Source: Volvox africanus (lineage: Eukaryota; Chlorophyta; Chlorophyceae; Chlamydomonadales; Volvocaceae). From it: 64,000 bases of DNA. The stretch covers positions 2,605,501 to 2,669,500 of the forward strand of contig BSDZ01000019.1 in assembly GCA_030268105.1 (NCBI GenBank), given 5' to 3'. How positions within the stretch are numbered: the first letter of the stretch is position 1; each line of letters starts with the position of its first letter. Position numbers and translations under genes: made by a program. Below, one piece after another: positions 1 to 10,569 of this stretch. The notes beneath the pieces were generated by a model, which was not told where the DNA came from, searched no databases, and saw only the letters and a list, made by a program, of their open reading frames with translations.

Positions 1-957
1 CGTGCGCATCCGCTTTGCACGGGGGTGGGAGTTTTGCACTGCAGCCGCCGTTGGCGCACCTCCCCGCTTTTTGCTCTTGTCTGGACCAGAGCTTGGGCCT
101 GCGCGCGCTGATCCACGGGCCCCGGTGCCTGAACCACCACGAGCACCGCGGCGCCTCTCTGTGTGCATGACCGTCGCAGCCGTCGTAGGGCGCGCAGCAC
201 CAAGGTCATGATCGTTGGTTACAACTTCATCAGTCGGATCCTGTGCTTGCACAGCATTTGCACGTGGGGTAGGTTTAGGATCATCCTGACCAGCGAGGAA
301 ACGTACCTCAGTTCCCCGAGCAAATTTTACCAAGGCATCGTACGTCCGGAACGGTTCTCCAGATAAATCAGCAGCACACCATTTTGACAGAGTCTTCGTC
401 AGGCCGCAATGAAACCAAAAGATGCGATCATCCTCGGAGAAGTTCGCAATGGGTGTCACTAGTGCTTCGAAGCATGACTGGTACGCAGGTACATTTTCAT
501 GTGCACGCATGTAATATGTGCCTTGCGCCAATGCCTTACGGGCCTCAACATTACGTGCATGTACCTCTGTAGCAAATCGTGCAAGCAATGCAGCAATCAA
601 TTCATCGAACGTTAAGTCACTCCGTGCAGTGGTCCATTCGTCATATCAGTCTTTCGCCGCGCCCGAGAGGGTGTTGCCGACGAAGAGACATTTAATACCA
701 TCATTTCCACCACCATGGACCGCCTGCAGGTACTTGTTAGTATCGCGCACATGTGCACGAGTTGCATCAGCAACACTACGTCCGGGGGTCCTAGGCTTCT
801 CATCATACGCAATATGAAGCTTAGGCACAGGGATCGTGAGTTTCATCACCTCAGGAATACTGGCGTGGTCCTGTATTTGAGGCGACAGCAGACCCCGTTG
901 ATCCACAGCTCCATCCATAGTCGTAGTGGCGACAGTACTCTTCAGGATTGCGAGCAA
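1..957 (-). pseudogene. gag of E1 (capsid polyprotein), partial, one nonsense codon
   Basis: The frame reads from the ATG at 957 down to base 1 with one interruption, a TGA at 646-648. There the related gags have tryptophan (K-E-W-Y-D in E3 and C, here K-D-stop-Y-D), so this is a simple TGG to TGA change. The capsid-like core has the family pattern: a C-L-F-V-G-N-T-L segment, then W-T-T, F-D-E-L, L-L-A-R-F and an A-Y-x3-F-E-A-L stretch. The C-terminal part is rich in Arg, Gly and Lys, as expected of the nucleocapsid side, but no zinc knuckle is reached before the edge. It is divergent from the gags of E3 and C, so it is a separate subfamily using the same LTR. Confidence 0.82.
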
Positions 958-1267
958 GTGTAGCGAATACGTGCTCAGCTGGTCCCAATCTTAGTAGTCT
1001 CCACTGGTCAGAATGCAGATTATAACCAGGAAATATCGCAAGCAGTGCCGGACAGCTAAATTCACCTGCAACTCAGAGCGCAAGCTCCCACAACAAATGC
1101 AGGCAACTAGAAAAGAACAGCAACAATCACAAACCAGAAGCAACGGTGTCCAATAGAGCGTGGACAAGTTCTTCGGTGATAATGTCTAGTGGGCTACGTC
1201 GCCCATCGTCGACAGTCGTCCTAGAAAGAACTTACTTCCGATTTAGCACCATGAGACAATCAGGCAA

Positions 1268-1286
1268 CGAACCTGTCTCGATACCA
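1268..1286 (-). promoter_or_regulatory. Primer-binding site of E1
   Basis: Read on the minus strand, the LTR end TACAACA is followed by AATT and then TGGTATCGAGACAGGTTCG. The TGG start (pairing with the CCA end of a tRNA) and the place four bases after the LTR are what a reverse-transcription primer site should have. It resembles but does not equal the usual initiator-Met site TGGTATCAGAGC. The identical 19-mer follows the 5' LTR of B at 12431-12449. Confidence 0.7.
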
Positions 1287-1290
1287 AATT

Positions 1291-2091
1291 TGTTGTATCC
1301 TTCCTTCTTCGATCATGCACTGATTCTGCACGTCTGAGTATTAGCTACACGTGCATGGTGCTTATGAACAGCAAGACACTTCAGTGCAAGCAACGTGACA
1401 GCGGAAGACTTATAGATAAGGAAAGATTCAACTTACAATGATCTTCAGTTGCAAATTAGAAGTCTGCCGTCAGACCCCGCGGGCAGTGTTCATCATCCGG
1501 CTGAAGATGCTATGCTAGAATAGCTCAGGCCGAATATAAATGCATAAAACGTATATATCAGAATCAGACCGAGTTAAGTACACGAGTACTTGATCCAAAT
1601 TAGCGTCAAGCCGGTCTCTAGGCGGCCGTCCTCACACCTATCACGTCGCGATGCAGTACAGGTCTCACTGGATTTCGATCTCAAGTGTGAGTACCATCTT
1701 AGCACTGTTATGAATATCGCGTAATCCGTGATATTAATGGATGCAACGCATGCAATATGCGAAGGTCCGAATATCGATATTCAGTTGCCGACCCAACCAT
1801 CGTGATCGTTGCATTCTTGCATACGCTTATGGTTTATGACACAGATGAGGTAATAATATTCAAAGTATTATTACGCGAAATATTTTACCAATGGATAGAT
1901 TGCGCATTAATTATCAGCCTCGAGTCAAACATGTTGACCGACAGCGCGATGTCGTAGATGATAATGCGATATGCCTAATTAGTTAAATATACGCGAATAT
2001 ATCATGCTAATATAATTACATCATCCTCCATAGTGCTCGAATGCATTGCGGTCTACTTCGGTGCAAGTGGGGATCGAACCCACGTACAACA
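1291..2091 (-). repeat. LTR of E1 (5' LTR)
   Basis: It begins TGTTGTATCC and ends CGTACAACA on the plus strand, the 7-base inverted ends of this LTR family. It is about 801 bp. The right end carries a T-arm-like string (GGATCGAACCCACG), discussed in the findings. The interior holds the ATATCGATAT palindrome common to the family. Confidence 0.9.
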
Positions 2092-2241
2092 ATATCTATT
2101 CAAAGCCTGCAAGAGTATTGTCAGTGTGCTGACCAAATTGTTAGTAGTCTTGTGCTTCTCGTGGGAACCGCTTGCACACTTGCTTAAAAATTATGTGCAT
2201 CGTTTATTGTCACGAAATTTGAATATATTGGTCAGTGTTCC

Positions 2242-2799
2242 ATGATAGCGGGACATAACGACCCGGCATTTGTAGGCATGGCATGTCAACCTGAGCCAGA
2301 TACCGTTCCTAGAATGTTTGATAGGGGTCCTGAGACTATTGACACAATTACTGCTCAAGATCCTCTTGTGTTTCAGGCCCCTATCCATCTTACTACGCCA
2401 GGCTCGGCAGCCATGACGGTTACAGATGGAACTGCTGATCAATGGGGTTTGCTGTCACCTCAAATGCAAGACCGCGCCGACGGTAATGAGGTGAAGTGGT
2501 TTACTATCCCGGCACCGAAATTGTTTACCTTGCATGATATGAATGTTGAACGTGACATTGTGAACGCAACTCGTTCCTATCTACGTGATATTTGGAGGTA
2601 CCTGCAGTTGGGCCGTGGCGGTGAACACGATGAGGTGAGGTGTCTCTTTGTTGGGAATACCCTCGAGGTTATAGCAAAGACATGGTATGATCAAGGGATC
2701 ACTGCACGGGAAAACATCACGTTTGATGAGTTGACTGTCACCCTGCTTGCACGCTTTACCCCAGAAGCTCAGTCACGTGATATTGAGGCACACTGTTAG
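2242..2799 (+). pseudogene. gag remnant of element A
   Basis: The open stretch starts at an ATG at 2242 and covers the N-terminal and capsid part of gag. Recognisable pieces are the D-Q-W-G-L-L-S-P segment, A-P-K-L-F-T-L-H, R-C-L-F-V-G-N-T-L and F-D-E-L-T-V-T-L-L-A-R-F. It ends at a TAG at 2797 where copy B reads four bases more (ATGT) and continues. Downstream a TAA at about 2846, shared with B, interrupts the rest. No zinc knuckle can be read. The 2800-3400 stretch holds only decayed gag. Confidence 0.8.
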
Positions 2800-3400
2800 C
2801 CTTTGGCTCATTTTTCATGTTTCCGAATGAAACTGTAACTGCCTACTAATCACATTTTGAGGCTCTTGTGATGCCAATTGTCCTAAGAGCTGAGATGCGT
2901 ATTCCAGCTAGACAGAATGCTTTGAGATTTGTGCCTCATGTGACAACCATGCAAGCGCAGGACTCATGACTGACAAAATGGGAGTGTACACAATCCAAGC
3001 TTGTGCGTTGGAAGGAGATCACTCTCTGTTGGAGATGTGCGGTGGGTTATCTCATGATGGATTGCCATTGTTGCCGCCTTTGGCCCCACGGTCAAAGTAG
3101 GGGGATGCCCGGATTGATGTGGAGTTGACTCCAGCCGGGACAGCTGAACAAATGCATGGTCGGTGGTCATTTGTATGTCCAACTGTGAAGCATCGTTGCT
3201 TTTAGTCCTTCAGAACGTATCGTTTGTTCATCCCCTCATCTCAAAGTGAGCCGTTCGAACAGCTGGTCAGGTACATGAGACGTAGACATCAATGTCTGGA
3301 CACTCCCGCATGTTTGTTGCTACCATTTCACAGCCAGCGTAGGGCTACTGCTTTGCTAAACAGTATGCAACGTGTCCTCTGATTCGAGTCAGGCACTGTA

Positions 3401-3775
3401 TTGATTGATGATGTGAACGTGGCGGGATCCGCAGTTCTGTTGCCAGAATTGTCCTATGCCTTTGATGTCTGGTATGAAGCCCCTGTAGCGGTTCTTGTTA
3501 ATTTTGAGCCCGCCCTGGAATCACTTTTGTTATCTGTGGAGTCGACTCTGACAGATTATTGTGTTTCCGTTATTGAAGTCGGCCTCGCTGGTCAAATGAT
3601 GAAGGCACTTGAGGATACTAGTGCCAGTGATGACTTCATCTCAGCAAAGGAGGTGAATGTGTTGGGGTCGACCCCACAGTCGTCTGATTGTGACAGGTTA
3701 CCCTCGCTAATGAGGGTAAGCATCCCATCGTGGGCAGGATCACCCTTAGTCGTCGAAGGACCCTCTGTGTGTTAG
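3401..3775 (+). pseudogene. Aspartic protease remnant of element A
   Basis: This 124-codon stretch lies between gag and RT. It contains L-E-D-T-S-A-S-D-D-F-I-S, which lines up with the D-T-G-A-S active-site loop of Ty3/gypsy proteases, with Ser in place of the invariant Gly. Copy B (14079-14453) has the same D-T-S. The frame ends at a TAG that also occurs in B and in C (26993-26995). The 400 bases from here to RT (3776-4183) contain only the broken link region. Confidence 0.6.
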
Positions 3776-4183
3776 GGCCCAATGAGTGCAACAAGGTCTC
3801 TCGGAGACAGCACTGCATGGACATTGGGTGCCGCGACATAACGACAGTACCGCCCGCGCATCGATATGGAGTCCAGCACAATCTGGATCACAGTCTGGCG
3901 GAATAAAGAACCCAAGCTTGAAGGGTGCAAAAGAAACCTATCAAATGATAAGGGAGACGCCCATGAATTGCTTGTGAGGCCTTGGGTGCAATCGGTTGCT
4001 ACCACCGCGCAGTCTCTTGTGAAAGATTCTGAGGTCGCAGCCACCTTATTGCCAAATTATACTGATGCATTTGTCATCCTGGGGCTCCCACCTATGTTAC
4101 CTGCTGACTATACGATCCTTCTTGTGCTCAAGCACAACCCGTTTCACAACCTATGTACAGGTTAAGCTGCCAAAATTGGGCGG

Positions 4184-6987
4184 ATGAAGCGGCAAGTGGG
4201 GGATCTGCTCGCAAAGGGTATGATTCGGCCCAGCACATCGCCATATTCTGCACCAATATTGTGTGTCGGTAAGAAGGATGGGACGTTGCACATGTGCATT
4301 GATTATAGGGGCTTGAATGCGACTACGATTAAAAATCGCTACCCTTTGCCGCGCGTTGATGACCTGTTCTATAAGTTGAAATGCTCAGCTTATTTTTCCT
4401 CGATTGACCTCCAACAGGGGTATAATCAGATACGCATTGCTGCTTCTGATATTCCGAAAACCGCTTTCCGGACCCCCTTTGGTCACTTCGAGTACACGGT
4501 CTTGTCATTTGGACTTACTAATGCGCCCGCCACATTTCAAGCTGTGATGGATCGCATGTTTAGACCGTATATCGACAGGTTCATCGTTTGTTATTTGGAT
4601 GATATTTTAATATATTCCAAGACGCGCGAGGAGCACCTGAAGCATCTCGAGCTCGTGCTTGAGGTGATGAAGCGGGAGCAATTGTTTGCTAAACGCGCCA
4701 AGTGTTTTTGGGCGCAGCCTCAAGTGGAGTATTTGGGCCACATCGTGTCGGCCACTGGAATAAGGATGGACCCACGGAAAGTAGCTGTGGTTCGCGAATG
4801 GCCTGCGCCTCAGAACCTCACCAAACTACGCCAGTTCTTGGGTTTGACCAACTACTTTCGTAAGTTTATCAAGAATTACTCCATTATTGCGGCCCCGCTT
4901 ACGAATTTGACGAAGAAAGGAGGTTTCGTTTCTCTCGAAGCCTGGACACCCGCGTGGCAGCGGGCATTCGAAGAGCTCAAGCGAATCGTCGCCGACGACG
5001 TTACCCTCTCTTTCCCTGATCACTCGTTGCCATTCCGTGTTGAAGTTGTATCGGATGCTTCCTTGCATGGAAGCCGCGCTGTATTGTTGCAGGAAGGACG
5101 ACCGATCGCCTTCACGAGTAAGAAGTTTTCGGGTGCGGAGACCCGATATACAACTGGAGAGTAGGAGCTGTTGGCAGCTCTACATGCTTTGAAGGAATGG
5201 CGCTGTTACCTTGAAGGCCGCCCTTTTACACTGAAGACCGATTACAAACGGCTGACATTCTTGCAGAGTGTCCCCACGCTTAACCGACGACAAGCCTGGT
5301 GGATGGAATATCTATCTGATTTCGACTGAACGTGGGAGTATATCGCCGGCAGAATTAATATTGCTGACGCCCTCAGTCGACATCCATCATTACATGCTGC
5401 GATTCTGGCAGCACCGGTTACTCGTTCGCGCAGTCAGGAGGTGCCGATAGCAGCGGATCTCGTGCAACGACTCAAGATGGCATATCAGACCGGTCCAAGG
5501 TTTGCTTCACCAAGTAATATGGAACATTTGCATCAGCGCAACGATTTGTAGCTACGGGAAGATGGTTCGACCACACAAATCATCATGCTGAATGACGACG
5601 CTTGACACTACGATATTCCTGCTCAGTTCCACGAGGATCCGTTAGCAGGACATCCTGGAAGTACGCGAATGGCAGAGCTCGTACGACGCTCGTTCTGGTG
5701 GCCGCGCGTGGTGAAGGATGCGGAAAACTTCATGCAAAGGTGCAGTTTATGTCAGCGCAATAAAGCACTATCCGGTAAGGGCCAGGGTTTATTACAACCT
5801 TTACCTATACCAGATTCCCCTTGGAAAAGTGTTTCTATGGACTTCGTAGTCGCGCTGCCCAAAACTGAGGGGGGATACGACTCGGTGTTCGTTATGGTCG
5901 ATTGTTTGACCAAGATGGTTCACTTAGCCCCCTGCACCTCGTCTTGCACCGCTGAGCAAAAAGCACGATTATGTTTCGATAATGTGGTACGATTGCATGG
6001 CATTCCTGAAAATGTGATATCTGATCACGGCGGTCAATTCACGTCTAAGTTTTGGGAAGCGCTATGTCAACTTGTAGGTATGCGTGTTCATTTGAGCACA
6101 GCATATCATCCACAATCCGATGGGCAAACTGGACGCACAAATCGCACCCTGGGCGACATGTTGAGGAATTTCGCGGGACGCACACCCTCTGTTTGGGATA
6201 CATTTCTGACTTCGGCAGAATTTGCGCTTAACAATGCTGTTAACCGTTCTACAGGTCAAAGCCCTTTCTTTCTGAATTATGGATTCCATCCGGCGCTACC
6301 CGTGTGGCGAGAGTTGGAAGTGAACATCCCTGCGGCTAAAACCTTAAACCAAGTCGTTCCTATTCCCCATGACAGACGCGAAGGCATGTTTGGACGCGGC
6401 ACAACAACGGACGACAGACTATTATAATAAACGCGAAGGCATGTTTGGACGCGGCACAACAACGGACGACGGACTATTATAATAAATCCAAACGAGACGT
6501 AACATTTTCGGTGGGACAAATGGTATTATTGAGCACTAAGAACTTGCGTTCGCTCGCTGACGGTTCCCGTAAATTGTTACCTCGCTGGATTGGGCCATAT
6601 CCCGTTGTTCGCATGGTAGGGAACGTAGCTGTGGAGCTATCCCTACCCTCTGACATGAATATCCATCCCACATTTTATATATCCCTCATCCGTCCTTATC
6701 GCGGCACGGAGCCCGTTACAAACAACACCGATGCCCCTGCAGTAATGGACCCCAGTCCCGAGACCTGGATCGCAGGCAAGCAAAAAGTGTATGATGTGGA
6801 GCGAATATTGGATTATCGGGTGCGTCATATAGGTCGACAACGACGAAAGCGGAAGGTGCACGAATATCTGGTCAAGTGGACTGGCTATTCTAGCGAGCAT
6901 AATTCGTAGGAGCCGATGCGTAACTTCTCGCCGGAAATGAAGCTCCTGTTGGAGGAAGCTCGCCTACGTGCCACGCAGACCCAATGA
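4184..6987 (+). pseudogene. pol of element A: RT, RNase H, integrase, chromodomain
   Basis: RT is intact from 4184 to about 4980, with S-S-I-D-L-Q-Q-G-Y, F-G-L-T-N-A-P-A-T-F and the catalytic Y-L-D-D. RNase H begins at S-D-A-S but meets a TAG at 5162-5164 in place of the Gln of T-G-E-Q-E-L; more stops follow to 5668. Integrase is open from 5669 with the zinc-binding C-x2-C and two catalytic Asp (S-M-D-F, I-S-D-H-G), but Gly replaces the catalytic Glu (6131-6133). An insertion near 6345 and a 55-base tandem duplication (6376-6485) shift the frame. The chromodomain (from about 6770) has a TAG at 6907 replacing the Trp of the conserved S-W-E-P. Confidence 0.9.
6376..6485 (+). repeat. 55-bp tandem duplication inside integrase of A
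   Basis: Two head-to-tail copies of a 55-base unit beginning ACGCGAAGGC and ending TATTATAATAA (6376-6430, 6431-6485), with one A/G difference. Copies B, C and D have a single unit. Fifty-five is not a multiple of three, so the duplication breaks the frame. Confidence 0.9.
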
Positions 6988-7046
6988 TCTTTGCAGTCAA
7001 TGCTGTCCGATGCAGCGAGGACGCTGCATACGGGAGGGGGGATAGT

Positions 7047-7861
7047 TGTTGTACGCGGGTTTGATTGCCGTTCATACCAGAGTAGACTGCAACCCATTCA
7101 AGCATCATGAAGCATGATATAATCATATTAGCATGATATATTCGAGTATATCTAGCTAATCAGGCATGTCGCATTACCACCTACGATATTGAGCTGTCGG
7201 TCAACATGTTTGACTCGACGCTGATAATTAATGTGCGATCTATCCATTGGCATTTTATATCACGTAATAATACTTTAAATATTATTACCCCATTTACGTC
7301 ATAAACTATACGTGTATGCGAGAAGGTGACGATTGCGATGGTTGGGTCGGCAACTGAATATCGATATTCGGACCTTTGCATATTGCATGTGTTGCATTCA
7401 ATAATATCACGGATGACACGATATTTAGAACAGTACTACGAAGGTACTCACACTTGAGACCGGAATCTAGTGAGACCTGTACTGCGCAACGGTATCACGA
7501 CATGATAGGTGCGAGGACGGCCGCCTAGAGACCGAAGTCGGCTTGACGCTCATTTGGATCAAGTACTCATGTACTTAACTCGGTCTAAATCAGATATATA
7601 CGTTTTACTCATTTATATTCGGCCTGAGCTATTCCAGCATAGCATTCCCAGCCGGATGATGAACATTGCCCGCAGGGTCTGACGGCAGACTCCTAATTTG
7701 CAACTGAAGATCATTGTAAGTTGAATCTTTCCTTATTTATAAGTCTTCCGCTGTCACGTTGCTTGTACTGAAGTGTCTTGCTGTTCGTAAGCACAATGCA
7801 CGTGTAGCTAATACTCAGACGTGCAGATTCAGTGCATGATTGAAGAAGGAAGGATACAACA
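7047..7861 (+). repeat. 3' LTR of element A
   Basis: It starts TGTTGTACGC directly after the polypurine tract (GGGAGGGGGGATAGT, about 7032-7046) and ends GGATACAACA, 815 bp. After 7861 the flanking sequence is the 3' portion of the minus-strand element E3. Confidence 0.9.
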
Positions 7862-9657
7862 GTCTCCTCATACAAACATTGCGAGATACCATCAAAATTA
7901 ACCCGAGTCAGTATATAGGTTATAACTCCACGTTAGAGAATATTCCAGTGTTAATGTTGGTCCGTTGCTCCAGCAATTTCAACGGAGGTCGTATCAGGTA
8001 CTTCGTCCGTCGGTCGTAGTCCTATGGCTAACGGGGGTAAGAGGGGGCAGTTCCTCGTAGGGTGATTTGATGCGCACCGAAGGCAAACTCCCAATTGTCG
8101 TCGCTGCACAAACTCCGCTTGTGTACATCCCCACTTGGTAAGCCATCGGTTCTGTATTCTTGGCCGCTTCGATTCTGATTCAGCTCCGCACGACTCGGCG
8201 GTAGTTTGTAGTACATCCTTTCTTTTCCACATACTCCGAGTCATTGGAGAATCTCTTGGAGTTAGTTCTTGCATTCCAGGAATGTGAGCGTGATCGACTG
8301 GAGGAACCTCACCCTGACGCATAGGAGCCGGCGATAAGGGGATACCAGTGGTCTCGGGTGCTAGATCTGTCTCGTTAGTGATATCTTGAGTCGTATTAAC
8401 TGACAGCGGTGCCAGGGATGCCATGCATTCTTGTCCCATCTGAAGGCGAGCTTCGACGTTACGGACGATCTGAACCCACTGCGCATATGACCTCGTTCCT
8501 TCCAGTGTCAGGTCCACGGTACTCGCCCAGGCTAACGCGAGCGAGAGGCCTCGTTGAAACCAATAAATGTAGTCTCCTTCTGAAAAGCCAACCATGGGTG
8601 CTATTAGGTCTTCAAGACGCCACTGGTAGGCTTCCACAGACTCGTTAGGTTGCATTTGATAAGTGCCTGCGTGTAATTCTCGATACATGGCAGCCACTTG
8701 CGACTGATTTCCTGGAGCGAAATGAGTAAGGAGCGCCTTAGTTAATCCTTCGAACGTAAAGTGTTCCTGCACGGTGGTCCAATGATCATACCATTCCTTC
8801 ACGACGCTGCCTAGTGTGGCCCCGATGAATAAACATTTCACCTCGTCACGGTCACCAACCTTTACCAATTTCAAATACCTCTTAACGTCACGGACATAGG
8901 AGTGGGTGGCGCTTGCGATAATCTTGGGTTCGGCGTCGTAATGAATATGGAGTTGAGGCGTTGGGACGACGAAGCCAGGGACCCCGCCTTCATTCATAAG
9001 TTCTTGTAGCGACACCATCGCTGGGTTTTGCTCCGCCTCGTTGAGTTTGATAGAATCTGGTGTCTCAGGAGGATCCCGAACTGAGTAACGGTAGTTTGAC
9101 TGGGGAGCATCATCTTGGGGAATATGTAAATTATTAATGTTCAGTGCAACCACAGGTTCCCCACCGAGAATACTGATACTAGTCCGCTCATTCCCTTCCA
9201 TAACCTGATGATACTGCTCACACAACATGTATTCTAATCAGTATCTTGCAAGGGTAGAGAGAGATGGGATTATACCTTACAGTTTCTTCCGTGTACCGTT
9301 CGAGCACGAGTAAATTCCGACGAGAACGGTAATGTAACCCACCAACGTGTTGTAACCTTCAAATTGATGTAGCCTTAGTAGCTGGTTCTGCCAGATGTTC
9401 ATCTTATCAGAAGAGCAATTCCAAGTATGACGGTGATGGGATTCCTTCTGTGGATTCAAGACCTCACTGGTAGCGAAGATATGATTAGTATTAAAGTACA
9501 ACTATTATATCAATAGTTTGGAAAGAGAATAATACAATACCGACTTTCCGACGAGGTTATCCCGTGATGCCCTTCGCTGCCGCTCGCTCGCGCGAGAATC
9601 TACTCTCCTCTAACAATAATGAGACAGCCGTGAGTCGAACCGTCTCGCTACCAAATT
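7862..9657 (-). mobile_element. E3: chromovirus 5' part (primer site and gag), minus strand
   Basis: Reading leftward from the LTR at 9658, the order is spacer AATT (9657-9654), a primer site starting TGGTAGCGAGACGG (9653 downward), about 400 bases of leader (9229-9640), then an intact gag (9228-7951). The pol part is absent. The element stops at 7862, where element A's LTR begins, so A probably inserted into it or a deletion removed the rest. The LTR at 9658-10470 serves both as its 5' LTR and as the 3' LTR of element D. Confidence 0.8.
7951..9228 (-). CDS. Intact Gag polyprotein of E3 (425 aa)
   Basis: Gag builds the virus-like particle and packages the element's RNA. This is the only undisturbed gag in the window: ATG at 9228, TAA at 7951-7953, no interruption. 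Residues about 120-260 are the capsid-like retrotransposon gag domain (C-L-F-I-G-A-T-L, E-W-Y-D-H-W-T-T-V-Q, then L-L-T-H-F-A-P-G and Y-W-F-Q-R-G-L). A zinc knuckle sits at residues 382-394 as C-L-R-C-A-S-N-H-P-T-R-N-C, spacing C-x2-C-x3-H-x4-C, one residue shorter than the standard knuckle. The gag of C has the same spacing, so it is a family trait. No protease domain follows in frame. It could still be expressed, supplying capsids to defective relatives. Confidence 0.88.
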   Translation of the reverse strand: MLCEQYHQVMEGNERTSISILGGEPVVALNINNLHIPQDDAPQSNYRYSVRDPPETPDSIKLNEAEQNPAMVSLQELMNEGGVPGFVVPTPQLHIHYDAEPKIIASATHSYVRDVKRYLKLVKVGDRDEVKCLFIGATLGSVVKEWYDHWTTVQEHFTFEGLTKALLTHFAPGNQSQVAAMYRELHAGTYQMQPNESVEAYQWRLEDLIAPMVGFSEGDYIYWFQRGLSLALAWASTVDLTLEGTRSYAQWVQIVRNVEARLQMGQECMASLAPLSVNTTQDITNETDLAPETTGIPLSPAPMRQGEVPPVDHAHIPGMQELTPRDSPMTRSMWKRKDVLQTTAESCGAESESKRPRIQNRWLTKWGCTQAEFVQRRQLGVCLRCASNHPTRNCPLLPPLAIGLRPTDEVPDTTSVEIAGATDQH

Positions 9658-10470
9658 TGTTGTATCCTTCCTTCTTCGATCATGCACTGAATCTGCACGT
9701 CTGGATGTTAGCTATGCGTGCACCGTGCTTACGAACAGCAAGGCGATCCAATGCGAGTAAAGTGACAGCGGAAGACTCAATAACAAGGAAAGATTCAATT
9801 TACAATAGTCTTCAATTACAGATGAGTAGTCGGCCGTCAGACCCCGCGGGCAATGTTCATCATTCGGCTGGAGATGGTATGCTAGAGTAGCTCAGGCCGA
9901 TAATAAATGAGTAAAACGTATATGATAGAATCAGATTGAGTTAAGTACGCAAGTACTTAGTCCAAAGTAGCACGAGCTGACTTCCATCTCTAGGCGGCCG
10001 TCCTCGCACCTATCACGTCATGATACCGATGTGCAGTACAGGTCTCACTGGATTCTGATCTCAAGTGTGAGTACCTTCTTAACACTGTTCTGAATATTGC
10101 GTAAATCGTGATATTAATGGATGCAACGCATGCAATATCCGAAGGTCCAAATATCAATATTCAGTTGCCGACCCAACCATCGCAATCGTCGTGTTCCCGC
10201 ATACGCGTATGGTTTATGACACGGATGAGGTAATAGTATTTAAAGTATTATTACGTGAGATATTATGCCAATAGATAGATTGCGCATTGATATCAGCCTC
10301 GAGTCAAACATGTTGACTGATAGCACGATGTCGTACATGATAGTGCGACGTGCCTGATTAGCTAGATATACTTGAATATATCATGCTAATATGATTATAT
10401 CATGATCCATAATGCTCAAATGTATTGCAGCCTACTTCAGTGCAAACGGTGAATGAACCGGCGTACAACA
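9658..10470 (-). repeat. LTR shared by E3 (as 5' LTR) and D (as 3' LTR)
   Basis: It starts TGTTGTATCC and ends GGCGTACAACA on the plus strand, 813 bp. On its left are AATT and a primer site (start of E3); on its right is the reverse complement of the polypurine tract (ACTATCCCCCCTCCCG, end of D). One LTR therefore sits between two internal regions in the same direction. Confidence 0.88.
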
Positions 10471-10569
10471 ACTATCCCCCCTCCCGTATGCAGCGTCCTT
10501 GCTGCATCGTACAGCATCGACTACAGAGATCATTGGGTCTGTGTGGCACGTAGACGAGCTTCCTCCAAT

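Larger units (their letters stand above)
1..2091 (-). mobile_element. E1: Ty3/gypsy chromovirus, 5' part, runs off the left edge
   Basis: A minus-strand LTR retrotransposon that enters from the left edge. In its own 5'-3' direction it shows a 5' LTR (2091 to 1291), the spacer AATT, a primer-binding site (1286 to 1268) and a gag reading frame (957 to 1). Its LTR is of the same family as those of A, B, C, D and G. Its LTR right end abuts the internal region of element A at 2092, at a point where the intact relative B continues without a break (near 12,770). E1 therefore probably inserted into A and separated A from its own 5' LTR. The pol part and the second LTR lie outside the window. Confidence 0.88.
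2092..7861 (+). mobile_element. Element A: chromovirus, 5' LTR missing
   Basis: A plus-strand Ty3/gypsy element with gag remnant, protease remnant, RT, RNase H, integrase, chromodomain, polypurine tract and 3' LTR (7047-7861). The first few hundred internal bases and the 5' LTR are absent, because E1 abuts at 2092. It is closely related to element B over the whole internal region, including the degenerate stretch 2800-4180, which is almost base-for-base the same in both. All its coding regions carry stops or frameshifts, so it is non-autonomous. Confidence 0.9.

Noticed and set aside
2060..2092. A tRNA gene suggested by GGGGATCGAACCCACG near an LTR edge
   Set aside because: Only a T-arm-like string exists; no anticodon arm, D-arm or acceptor stem can be drawn around it, and the same place is the end of an LTR in all copies.
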